The notes below the pieces were generated by a model, which searched no databases, was not told where the DNA came from, and was given only the letters and a program-made list of their open reading frames with translations. From positions 1 through 5,485 of the forward strand of contig JBEVEP010000113.1 of assembly GCA_040512755.1 (NCBI GenBank): a DNA stretch of 5,485 nt, read 5' to 3'. Source of the DNA: JBEVEP01 sp040512755 (GTDB lineage: Bacteria; Pseudomonadota; Alphaproteobacteria; Rhizobiales; Rhizobiaceae). A program made the position numbers and the translations under genes. Shown here piece after piece: positions 1 through 5,202 of this stretch. The first letter of the stretch is position 1. Each line of letters opens with the position of its first letter.

Positions 1-242
1 GCTTAATTGCTGCTAGCTCTAGAACACCTCGTCCCTGGGGTGGGCCGTCAAAAGCTCTAGAGTCATTTACAGGGACTCGCGATTGATCGTGCTACTTGGT
101 CAATCGCTAAATCTAAGGTAGCTCGCCTGTTCACAGCGTGCACATCCGCGTTGAACAGGTTAAATTAAATGATAGTGCTAAGTATGTAGAACTGTCTGTA
201 GAGTGCGTGCGGACGCGGGTTCGATTCCCGCCGCCTCCACCA
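1..242 (+). ncRNA. ssrA: tmRNA, 3' part (5' end outside the window)
   Basis: tmRNA rescues stalled ribosomes by acting first as a tRNA-Ala and then as an mRNA for a degradation tag. The window starts at the last tag codon, GCT (Ala), followed by the TAA stop at 4-6. Three long-range pairings typical of the downstream pseudoknots are visible: 17-23 with 56-62, 79-86 with 100-107, and 126-133 with 152-159, all perfect. The tRNA-like end is complete: T stem 215-219/227-231 around loop TTCGATT (220-226), the 3' acceptor strand 232-238, discriminator A239 and encoded CCA 240-242. The 5' half (acceptor strand, PK1, most of the tag ORF) lies upstream of the window. The 3' end of ssrA is a well-known integrase target, which fits the mosaic sequence that follows. 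Confidence 0.96.
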
Positions 243-251
243 CAAGCTTGC

Positions 252-278
252 AAAAAACCGCCGCTGGCGTTTTTTTTT
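252..278 (+). terminator. Intrinsic terminator of ssrA
   Basis: Ten bases after the CCA end, a run of A (252-257) leads into the short GC stem CGCC (259-262)/GGCG (266-269) with loop GCT, followed by nine T (270-278). The A run can extend the stem by pairing with the T tract across one C/T mismatch. Its position and T tract fit a Rho-independent terminator for the tmRNA transcript; the stem is short, so strength is uncertain. Confidence 0.7.
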
Positions 279-340
279 CGCCTACGCTAACCGGCGGCGG
301 GAACCGAGCCCGCGGCGCGCGGGGGGCGCAGCGGGGAATT

Positions 341-392
341 CTCGCCGCGTGCGGCGAGCCCGCGAAGCGACATTGCGCGTGTTCGCGCAATG
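341..392. repeat. REP-like two-hairpin element, copy A
   Basis: The first of two tandem units. It has hairpin 1 (341-348 pairing with 351-358, 8 bp), a 12-base linker CCCGCGAAGCGA (359-370), and hairpin 2 (371-379 pairing with 384-392, 9 bp, loop TGTT). Copy B starts 71 bp later with an identical linker and identical hairpin-2 loop. Stem differences between the copies are paired changes that keep both hairpins. The linker with its flank resembles the TTGCCCGCGAAG core of Pseudomonas REP elements, so a repetitive extragenic palindrome is the best guess; this is a resemblance from memory. Confidence 0.7.
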
Positions 393-411
393 GCTATCCT
401 GACGGGGGTTT

Positions 412-463
412 CGAGCCGCATGCGGCTTGCCCGCGAAGCGACGTTGCGCGTGTTCGCGCAACG
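412..463. repeat. REP-like two-hairpin element, copy B
   Basis: The second unit, in the same orientation as copy A. Hairpin 1 is 412-419 with 422-429 (one G/T wobble), linker CCCGCGAAGCGA is 430-441, and hairpin 2 is 442-450 with 455-463 (9 bp, loop TGTT). Relative to copy A, hairpin 2 changes an A-T pair to G-C, and hairpin 1 changes C-G to A-T and T-A to G-T. The unit ends exactly where the tape-measure-like remnant at 464-526 stops, so it may mark an insertion or deletion junction. Confidence 0.7.
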
Positions 464-526
464 GTCCGAACTGAATGGGGTTATGTTCGCCTCAAGGTTG
501 ACGACCAGTTTCCCTAGATCTGCCAT
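464..526 (-). pseudogene. Phage tail tape-measure protein, N-terminal remnant
   Basis: On the minus strand, an ATG at 526-524 begins MADLGKLVVNLEANI and continues with TPFSSD, a start very like that of phage tail tape-measure proteins (MADLG-L-V-LEA pattern, followed by an F-S-D region). GGA lies upstream of the ATG as a plausible ribosome binding site. The similarity stops after about 21 codons, right at the edge of hairpin repeat copy B, and the frame continues only into repeat sequence. Full-length tape-measure proteins are many hundreds of residues, so this is a 63-bp stump. The match is by recognition of a short motif, so the family call is moderate; it would support a prophage once integrated next to ssrA. 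Confidence 0.45.
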
Positions 527-599
527 TTGTTATTCCAAAAAAATTAAGCCTTCGGGAACGCGATGTACACTAAGAAAATCGCGACTAAAGATTGACACT

Positions 600-1076
600 A
601 TGAAACGAATCGCCCTTATAGCTCTCGCTCTGCTGACCTCCGCATGCACCACCCCGGTGCTCACAAGTGACGAAATGAAAAGGATTACAGCGTCGGTGGA
701 CGCCGAAGATGGGGCGGTCCTGTTTGCCAATGTGGCGATATGGCTACCCGGCTCAAGCGACTACCGTTTTAAGGCGGTTGAGCCAAAGGTTCCAGGCGTT
801 GCAGTGGTGACGAGCAAAGCCCTTCTCTTTCAGCAATGGGGAGGAAACAGAGGTATGACAAACTTAAAGCGGATACCAATTCCTGAAATCGAAAGGGCTG
901 TCTTGCTCCCCTTCGGTCGCAGTCTGAGGGTTGCGATTCACCAACGCGGAGGGGCCGTCGACTCGTTTGCTTCGTCCGACGGCGGCGGCGAATTAAGTCT
1001 CGAGCCTGGAACACGGGAAATGCACCGGATACTCACCGAGGTGAAAGGGCAATTACCCCCTCCCTCAGCAAATTAG
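600..1076 (+). CDS. Small predicted lipoprotein with a possible PH/GRAM-like domain
   Basis: The 158-residue product starts MKRIALIALALLTSAC: two positive residues, a hydrophobic core and a lipobox-like end, with Cys16 as the expected lipidated residue after signal peptidase II cleavage. An upstream in-frame ATG exists at 390, but it would read through the hairpin repeats and bury the signal peptide, so the start at 600 is preferred. There is no strong Shine-Dalgarno sequence. Residues 66-122 contain a pattern reminiscent of bacterial PH/GRAM-like domains: a G-V-A-V-V-T-S-K-A-L-L-F strand pair, then an I-P-I-P-E-I segment, then a strand ending near D121-S-F. That fold is inferred, not established. 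The C-terminus is Pro-rich. The stop overlaps by 3 nt the end of a doubtful minus-strand ORF, and a 5-bp hairpin (1078-1090, no T tract) follows. No function can be assigned. Confidence 0.75.
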   Translation: MKRIALIALALLTSACTTPVLTSDEMKRITASVDAEDGAVLFANVAIWLPGSSDYRFKAVEPKVPGVAVVTSKALLFQQWGGNRGMTNLKRIPIPEIERAVLLPFGRSLRVAIHQRGGAVDSFASSDGGGELSLEPGTREMHRILTEVKGQLPPPSAN

Positions 1077-1273
1077 ACCGCGCTTCGCGGGCCGCCGAAC
1101 ATCGCCGCCCGAATGAGATTTGACTGCGCCACGGCGTCGTCGAGAAGGATTGGTTCTTCGTTGTCTTGCAACTCCTGCTGACAGCCAAGCACGATTTCCT
1201 CTCGCGCGAATGATTTCTCCTTGCTGATTTTTAAACGACCTGCGGCGGGCGGCTTTTTTTTTTCACGCATCAA
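1073..1273 (-). CDS. Doubtful small ORF, 66 codons
   Basis: An ORF from ATG at 1273-1271 encodes a charged protein: a Lys-rich start (MREKKKPP), then an acidic region around L-Q-D-N-E-E-P-I-L-L-D-D. The residue pattern from about residue 14 to the end looks more protein-like than the antisense of yoeB that precedes it in the same open frame. No Shine-Dalgarno sequence is visible, the first codons run through an A10 tract, and the last codons coincide with an inverted copy of the hairpin-repeat core at 1080-1091. It could be the C-terminal remnant of a larger lost gene. I do not recognise a family. Confidence 0.25.
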   Translation of the reverse strand: MMREKKKPPAAGRLKISKEKSFAREEIVLGCQQELQDNEEPILLDDAVAQSNLIRAAMFGGPRSAV

Positions 1274-1450
1274 TGCAATGATTTGATCAAGAATGCCCAA
1301 AGAGATCCCTTCGCCGGGATTGGCAAACCCGAGGCCTTGAATCACAGTTTCAGTGGCTTCTGGCCCCGACGAATCGACGAGACCAACCGCCGTGTCTACG
1401 AAGTAAATGACGAGGAATTGATCGTTATTGCCTGCCGCTTTAACTACTAA
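1266..1450 (+). pseudogene. yoeB: YoeB-family toxin (RelE/ParE superfamily), decayed C-terminal two thirds
   Basis: From 1277 to the TAA at 1448-1450 the frame reads 57 residues that follow YoeB closely: L-I-K-N-A-Q-R-D-P-F, then G-I-G-K-P-E, then S-G-F-W-P-R-R-I-D-E-T-N-R-R-V-Y-E-V, ending I-A-C-R-F-N-Y. YoeB is a ribosome-dependent mRNA endonuclease paired with the antitoxin YefM. The residues matching E. coli Glu46 and Arg65 are present, but the C-terminal catalytic His83 is Asn here. Just upstream, R-I-N-A (1266-1277) is in another frame, explained by about 5 extra bases near 1278-1282. The first 28 or so residues and any yefM are missing. It is therefore a non-functional remnant, convergent with the acuI fragment. 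A second, better preserved 3' end lies at 5203-5289. Confidence 0.85.
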
Positions 1451-1702
1451 TGGCAGACGGGGAGCATCTAGCCCCCCCTTTTTTCTGGGCGCCCGATCAG
1501 GTCGCATCCGACGTCACTCATCCTGTTCGGGCGCGATGCGCGCCGACGACAGGCTATTCGCAAGTTCAGCAGGTTGTTTGCGTCGATGCATCCTATTTAT
1601 TCACATCGACCGCAACGCGGCCGCGCACATGTCCCACAAGAATATTCTCTGCGACCGGCAAGGCTTCCGACAGGCCGACCGGCCGCGCGATGGAATCGAT
1701 CG
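1370..1702. repeat. Large direct repeat, left copy (yoeB 3' end, terminator, acuI 3' end)
   Basis: This block matches 5209-5485 in the same orientation, 3839 bp away at its left end. The first 20 bases (1370-1389) are identical to 5209-5228. The toxin part (1370-1450) differs at about 7 positions and the acuI part (1593-1702) at about 6 of 110. The stretch between terminator and acuI stop is about 55 bp longer here. Homology to acuI continues in this copy to about 1973, beyond what the window shows of the right copy. Such a pair can serve as a substrate for homologous deletion of the intervening 3.8 kb. Confidence 0.9.
1459..1484 (+). terminator. Degraded terminator after the yoeB remnant
   Basis: GGGGAGC (1459-1465), loop ATCTA and GCCCCCC (1471-1477) are followed by six T (1479-1484). 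The equivalent stem at 5296-5318 is perfect over 9 bp; here an A/C mismatch (1463/1473) and the lost outer pairs weaken it. It is therefore read as a decayed copy. Confidence 0.6.
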
Positions 1703-1973
1703 CCTGACGCTGAACAAGTTGCGCTAACCGCGACCAGGCTTCCTGGCGCAGTGCTTTGGGCGCCATGACGCTATCGATGCCGATGAGCTTCACCGCGCGC
1801 AGAATGAACGATGCGACCGATGCCGGGAAGTCCATGCCCTGGACCAGGCCGCAGGCGGTCACCACGCCGCCGTAGCGGGAGCTGGCACAGGCATTGGCCA
1901 GGGTTTGCGATCCGACGGCATCGACGACGCCGGCCCAGCGCTCTTTTTGCAAGGGCTTTCCCGGTCCCGACAG
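1593..1973 (-). pseudogene. acuI: AcuI/YhdH-type acrylyl-CoA reductase (MDR superfamily), C-terminal fragment
   Basis: The minus strand encodes about 126 residues matching the C-terminal third of YhdH/AcuI medium-chain oxidoreductases, which reduce acryloyl-CoA with NADPH. Visible family blocks are K-P-L-Q-K-E-R-W-A-G-V-V-D-A-V-G, R-Y-G-G-V-V-T-A-C-G-L, F-I-L-R-A-V-K-L-I-G-I-D-S-V-M-A-P and the end G-R-V-A-V-D-V-N-K. Family members are about 325-330 residues; the N-terminal catalytic domain and the first part of the Rossmann fold are missing. Homology stops near 1973, and the open frame up to an ATG at 2117 is unrelated sequence overlapping the promoter and start of the next gene. A second copy of the 3' end, presumably of the intact gene, is at 5376-5485. 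Confidence 0.85.
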
Positions 1974-2034
1974 AAGATGCGCGGCGGATGGAGTTGCCCA
2001 AATATTCAGGGGAGCGCTAGCTCCGCGGTATACA

Positions 2035-2064
2035 TTGTCAGTTACTAACGGCAATATATAGAAT
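2035..2064 (+). promoter_or_regulatory. Candidate sigma-70 promoter with operator-like palindrome
   Basis: TTGTCA (2035-2040, five of six consensus bases) is followed after 18 bp by TAGAAT (2059-2064, five of six), overlapping TATAGA (2057-2062, spacing 16). The -10 ends 21 bp before the ATG at 2085, giving a short leader. The spacer contains GTTACTAAC (2041-2049), an inverted repeat with ATTG and CAAT arms at 2034-2037 and 2052-2055, placed where a repressor could block polymerase. The promoter lies beside the acuI breakpoint, so it belongs to the inserted segment. Confidence 0.5.
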
Positions 2065-2084
2065 CCCCCGCTAACGGAAGTATT

Positions 2085-2897
2085 ATGGATTTCGCGACGT
2101 GTACCGAAGATGGGCAAACCTATACGGCAGTAGCGTTCTCACAGTTGCCAGTTGTTGAGTTGGAGCGCAAGCGCCGACAATTGGTGTGCAACGCTTGCGG
2201 TAACCCCGCATTTTTCCGCAAAGAGTCCCGCGCCGGGCGAGGCGCGTGCTTCGGGGCGAGGCCCCACGTCGAAGGGTGCACGCTTGCTGCTGAGGACAAC
2301 GATGTGCGGATCCCAGGGGTGGGAGATGAGCAAGACGAGCTTATCAACCTCGGCGATCGGATCGTAGTTGAGTTGGCGGTCGGCGCCGCCGGTGCGCCGG
2401 TTCATCTAGATCCGATTCCAAGGGCGCCATACCGCCCACGCGGCGGAGTGCACGTCGGCGACGGCGGCCCCGGTCACGCTGTCATGCATCGGCGATTAAG
2501 CTCGCTGCTTCGGATGCTCATCAACGCTCCGAACTTCCGCTACTCCGAGCAGACTATAGCTGTGGCAGACCAACCGGAGCTTGCTGCACGCGACTTTTTT
2601 GTTGAGCTTGGGGACGTGACGCGGCAGCACAGCGGGCAATTTAGGGGCTTCTGGGGCCAGCTCACCGACGCCGGCGAAGGAGCCGGCGGCACCTTGTGGC
2701 TGAATAGTGGCGGACGGGGCAGCATGAGCTTTGCCCTGCCCCTTGAGCACCGGGCGGCCGTCATGCAACGCTATCGGCTGGCCAACACTGAGGAGTTCGC
2801 AGGCGCCTACATTTTAGTGTTGGGCACCCTCTTCGTTTCCCAGTACGGCAAGATGATCTGCCCTGTCGACGCCCCCGCCATGATGACTCTGCGGTAA
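2085..2897 (+). CDS. Uncharacterised 270-residue protein with a CoiA-like Cys/His zinc-binding cluster
   Basis: The ORF starts with GGAAG (2076-2080) just upstream of ATG, behind a good promoter. Residues 35-65 carry C35-x2-C38, C55, H61 and C65, arranged with F-F-R-K (43-46) and A-R-P-H (58-61) like the zinc-binding start of competence protein CoiA-type proteins. That is a resemblance in pattern only: no nuclease motif is evident in the rest. Residues 75-110 are acidic and hydrophobic (E-L-I-N-L-G-D-R-I-V-V-E-L). Residues 187-270 alternate strands and turns (G-F-W-G-Q-L, T-L-W-L-N-S, Y-I-L-V-L-G-T-L, Y-G-K-M-I-C), which could be an OB-like beta barrel. There is no signal peptide or membrane segment, so the protein is probably cytoplasmic. 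The product looks intact, stands alone between broken genes, and may bind nucleic acid; that function is inferred. Confidence 0.75.
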   Translation: MDFATCTEDGQTYTAVAFSQLPVVELERKRRQLVCNACGNPAFFRKESRAGRGACFGARPHVEGCTLAAEDNDVRIPGVGDEQDELINLGDRIVVELAVGAAGAPVHLDPIPRAPYRPRGGVHVGDGGPGHAVMHRRLSSLLRMLINAPNFRYSEQTIAVADQPELAARDFFVELGDVTRQHSGQFRGFWGQLTDAGEGAGGTLWLNSGGRGSMSFALPLEHRAAVMQRYRLANTEEFAGAYILVLGTLFVSQYGKMICPVDAPAMMTLR

Positions 2898-3001
2898 TCC
2901 ACCTCGCCGATCGCGCCCCCATAGCCTTTGCGAATCAGGCGCTCGAAGCCGATTTTCCGCGGTAGCTCGTTTTCGTCTCGGAGCCAAGTGAAGTAGTTCA
3001 T
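2807..3001 (-). pseudogene. N-terminal remnant of an unknown protein, translationally coupled to the ORF before it
   Basis: ATG at 3001-2999 is preceded at 10 nt by a strong GAAGGA ribosome binding site (3017-3012) that overlaps the end of the upstream ORF, a typical operon junction. The first 34 or so residues (M-N-Y-F-T-W-L-R-D-E-N-E-L-P-R-K, then F-E-R-L-I-R-K-G-Y-G-G) look like a real, charged soluble protein. From about 2897 downward the frame is only the antisense of the CoiA-like gene's 3' end, so the gene appears cut off there. I do not recognise the family. Phage or plasmid origin is possible but unsupported. Confidence 0.4.
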
Positions 3002-3008
3002 GGCGAAG

Positions 3009-3161
3009 TCATCCTTCGACGAACGTCAGAAACTCAGCGATCAATGCCGCACTGGCCGGCACGAAGATCGAGGCAGACACCGCGCCCAGCAGTTCGTTGA
3101 AGATGCCGATCACCTCCCGCTCTTGCAGCGAATAGCCTGTCTGACGCCAGGGCGCAACCAC
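3009..3161 (-). pseudogene. C-terminal remnant of an unknown protein, first of a coupled pair
   Basis: An open frame (to an in-frame stop at 3173-3171) reads V-A-P-W-R-Q-T-G-Y-S-L-Q-E-R-E-V-I-G-I-F-N-E-L-L-G, then a hydrophobic stretch (A-S-I-F-V-P-A-S-A-A-L-I-A-E-F-L), ending F-V-E-G and TGA at 3011-3009. The only usable start is GTG at 3161-3159, without a visible Shine-Dalgarno sequence, so it is more likely the tail of a longer gene truncated near 3170. The stop lies 7 nt before the ATG of the next minus-strand ORF and its end carries that ORF's ribosome binding site. Function is unknown. Confidence 0.35.
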
Positions 3162-3333
3162 CCGCCGGCGCTACACGTGTGATGTCCGAAGGAGAACGAT
3201 GGGAAAGGCGATGAGTGCTGGCCCGTTGCGGCCAGTCACCGCAAGAGCATGATAATTGGTGAGATTTTATCGTTTCCAAATGGATATACTTGCACTAGCG
3301 ATATGCACACGTAGATGCCGCGAAGGAATCCTA

Positions 3334-3661
3334 ATGGCACTAGCACCCTGCGTTGGATGTTGCCACTCCGTTAGCACGAAGGCGGCGGCCTGCCCCCAGT
3401 GTGACATGCGCCGCTCAAAACGAAGTGATGGCTTTGGATTCCGCTCGGACTGCTGCACTTCTGGTGGCGTTGTTTCTGAACGGACTGGCAGCCGGGTCTT
3501 CGCCAGCGGCGCGAAAGCGCATCAGGGATATGGCCGCGATCGAAGAATGCCGGGAAAGGCAGAGGCATCCCTCGTTAGATCCGAAGGAAGCTAGGCTCTT
3601 TGCCCGTGTGTGCAAGGTAATGGAGTCAAAGTACGAGGAGAGGCATGGCCGCAAGCCATAA
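3334..3661 (+). pseudogene. Zinc-ribbon membrane protein split by a frameshift
   Basis: Behind GAAGGA (3322-3327), ATG at 3334 begins a small zinc ribbon: C6-x2-C9-x10-C20-x2-C23, with S-T-K-A-A-A-C-P-Q-C as in many small proteins that join a ribbon to membrane segments. This frame runs to 3594 but becomes unconvincing after about residue 35. The neighbouring frame (+1), open from 3353 to the TAA at 3659-3661, supplies what looks like the rest: a hydrophobic segment T-A-A-L-L-V-A-L-F-L-N-G-L-A-A-G, then R-K-R-I-R-D-M-A-A-I-E-E-C and V-C-K-V-M-E-S-K-Y-E-E-R-H-G. One inserted base between about 3405 and 3436 explains the break. Alternatively, the second part starts on its own at ATG 3428 (77 residues). 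The end overlaps by 17 nt an in-frame upstream ATG (3645) of the next gene. Confidence 0.6.
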
Positions 3662-3749
3662 AGCGGCGGGCCGCGACTTGTTAGCGATGGCGCTACGGCA
3701 CGCCTTCATGTCGCCGTTTCTGGCAGTACCTTCTAACATTGTGAGTAAT

Positions 3750-4718
3750 ATGGGCGAAGCACGTATCCGGTCTTCTAAAGCGAATGAGGCGCCAGCCATT
3801 CCGGACAAGCTTCTCGAACTCAGTTCTTTTACTCAAAATATCACTGCGCTTGAAGCCATCCTGGGAAAGATGGAAGCCGAGATATTTGGCCCGGCACCGA
3901 GTACCGACAGACTCAATATTTTCCAGTCTGAGGCTCGATCCCTCTTGACCGAGCTTCAGGCGCAACAAGCCCGGGCGGTCGCGTTGCGTGGCGTTGATGA
4001 TGCAAACGTCCAGCGGCTGCAACGGCTCCTCACAGTGCGACTTGAGGCGGTCGTGCAGAAGACTGACGAAATAGTGCGCGAGAGCGTGCTCAAGATTGAA
4101 GCGCTCGATAAAGAAAAAGCTGCGATCGAGGCTATGTCCTTTCCTGATGTCGGCGGTTCTTCAGCCGTACCCCTAGACGCATCTGAGCAGAGAGTCGAGG
4201 AGCCACGAGCGCAATATATGACAACCCAACGCTCCAGCGGACCAGATAGCGGAGCAGGCCCGTTGCCAAACGCATCCCTAGGTAGTGCGGCTCGTATCCT
4301 AGCGGACTCGACAAAGCAGTTGAACAAGGTGATCGATGCGCACCCCGAGATCAAGGATGAGGCACTCCCGATCCTCAAGCAGCTGGTCGACTTGAGCATT
4401 CGAGCCATCATGCAGCAAGGGGCCGAAGGTGGAGCTCCGCCTCGTGGTCCGGTTGACACTCCACCAAAACGCGGTGATGATGGCGGCATGGAGCCACGAG
4501 TAGCCGCCCTTGAGAGATTCGCCGAAGAGGCCCGCAAAGACCTGCGGTCTATCGACGTTCGCCTTGCGAAAATCGAGGTGGCCGCCGATGGCTTGGCCAG
4601 GAATTCGGCTACAAAGGCTGACATTTTTCAACTTGAGTCGACGCTGCTCAAGTGGTTCATTGGCACTGCGATGACCATTGCTGGCCTCGCATTTGCGGCC
4701 GCAAAGCTACTTCAGTGA
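3750..4718 (+). CDS. Uncharacterised coiled-coil protein with C-terminal membrane anchor
   Basis: The frame is open from ATG 3645, which would overlap the previous gene by 17 nt and give 357 residues. I prefer ATG 3750 (322 residues): it has GTGAG at 3741-3745 and begins M-G-E-A-R, a start seen in many phage and proteobacterial small proteins, whereas the 35 upstream residues look non-coding. The protein is mainly charged helix. Residues about 20-130 suit coiled coils, a Ser/Gly/Pro-rich linker follows (about 131-175), another helix 178-220, a second linker P-P-R-G-P-V-D-T-P-P-K, then from M247 a module of coiled coil (A-A-L-E-R-F-A-E-E-A-R-K-D-L) ending in the membrane helix W-F-I-G-T-A-M-T-I-A-G-L-A-F-A-A-A-K (302-319). 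That module occurs alone in many phage-associated proteins. The protein is probably tail-anchored in the inner membrane. Function is unknown. Confidence 0.75.
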   Translation: MGEARIRSSKANEAPAIPDKLLELSSFTQNITALEAILGKMEAEIFGPAPSTDRLNIFQSEARSLLTELQAQQARAVALRGVDDANVQRLQRLLTVRLEAVVQKTDEIVRESVLKIEALDKEKAAIEAMSFPDVGGSSAVPLDASEQRVEEPRAQYMTTQRSSGPDSGAGPLPNASLGSAARILADSTKQLNKVIDAHPEIKDEALPILKQLVDLSIRAIMQQGAEGGAPPRGPVDTPPKRGDDGGMEPRVAALERFAEEARKDLRSIDVRLAKIEVAADGLARNSATKADIFQLESTLLKWFIGTAMTIAGLAFAAAKLLQ

Positions 4719-5202
4719 CCGTCGGGCCGCGCGTCCGCACACCTACCCTTCTCTTTGCAATCAATTGCATGGCGCTCGCGCTTGCCCCTTAGCGAAAAAC
4801 CTGGAAATAGGCGCACTATCATTTTCCGGGTTTGCGAGATTAGGTCGCCCCTCAGGCACAAAGGCTGCGGCACCGGCATCGCCAGGCCGCCGCCAGGCTC
4901 CTCCCCCGCAATCCCATCGAGTCCGCATTGCGCCTTTTCCGCCGTCGACGATTTCGCCCGCCCGATTTCGTCCTGCTGGTGCTTGAGCATGTCGGCCGTG
5001 ATCTCAGTGTCACCGTGCCTGGAGCGCCCTTTCAACAGTGGATAAGGACCCTGAATACCTCCGGCTTCTTGCCGGTCAGCGGACGCCCCTTCATTTCGCG
5101 TGACTTCATCGGTTTCGACGCCAGGGCCCTCGCTTCGCCCGTACCACAGCAACGCGCGGCAGGCCGGCGCCAGCTGCCAGAGTTCTTGTGCTCGAGCTGC
5201 TT
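4719..5202. other. 484 bp without a recognisable gene
   Basis: Open frames exist on both strands (minus 4712-5152, plus 4928-5245), but none has a convincing ribosome binding site, family pattern or domain, and they overlap each other. I see no tRNA, CRISPR or clear terminator after the preceding gene. The stretch may contain degraded coding sequence, and it ends where the right copy of the yoeB remnant begins. Confidence 0.5.

Noticed and set aside
341..463. CRISPR array
   Set aside because: There are only two repeat units, each with two separate hairpins, and no set of spacers of uniform length.
203..517. Plus-strand ORF of 104 codons
   Set aside because: It starts inside the tmRNA and reads through its terminator and the hairpin repeats.
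1073..1507. Minus-strand ORF of 144 codons as one gene
   Set aside because: Its first half is the exact antisense of the yoeB remnant and terminator; only the part from 1273 downward could be a separate small ORF.
1974..2117. N-terminal extension of the acuI fragment as an intact 174-residue protein
   Set aside because: Residues before about 49 show no reductase similarity and overlap the promoter and start of the plus-strand gene; the family's catalytic domain is absent.
3394..3436. Programmed frameshift signal in the zinc-ribbon gene
   Set aside because: No slippery heptamer or following stable structure could be made out; a one-base insertion is the simpler explanation.
3956..4624. Minus-strand ORF of 222 codons
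   Set aside because: It is the antisense of the coiled-coil gene; Ser/Ala/Arg-rich, no domain pattern and no ribosome binding site.
4712..5152. Minus-strand ORF of 146 codons in the gene-poor stretch
   Set aside because: No recognisable motif, no ribosome binding site and overlap with equally open plus-strand frames.
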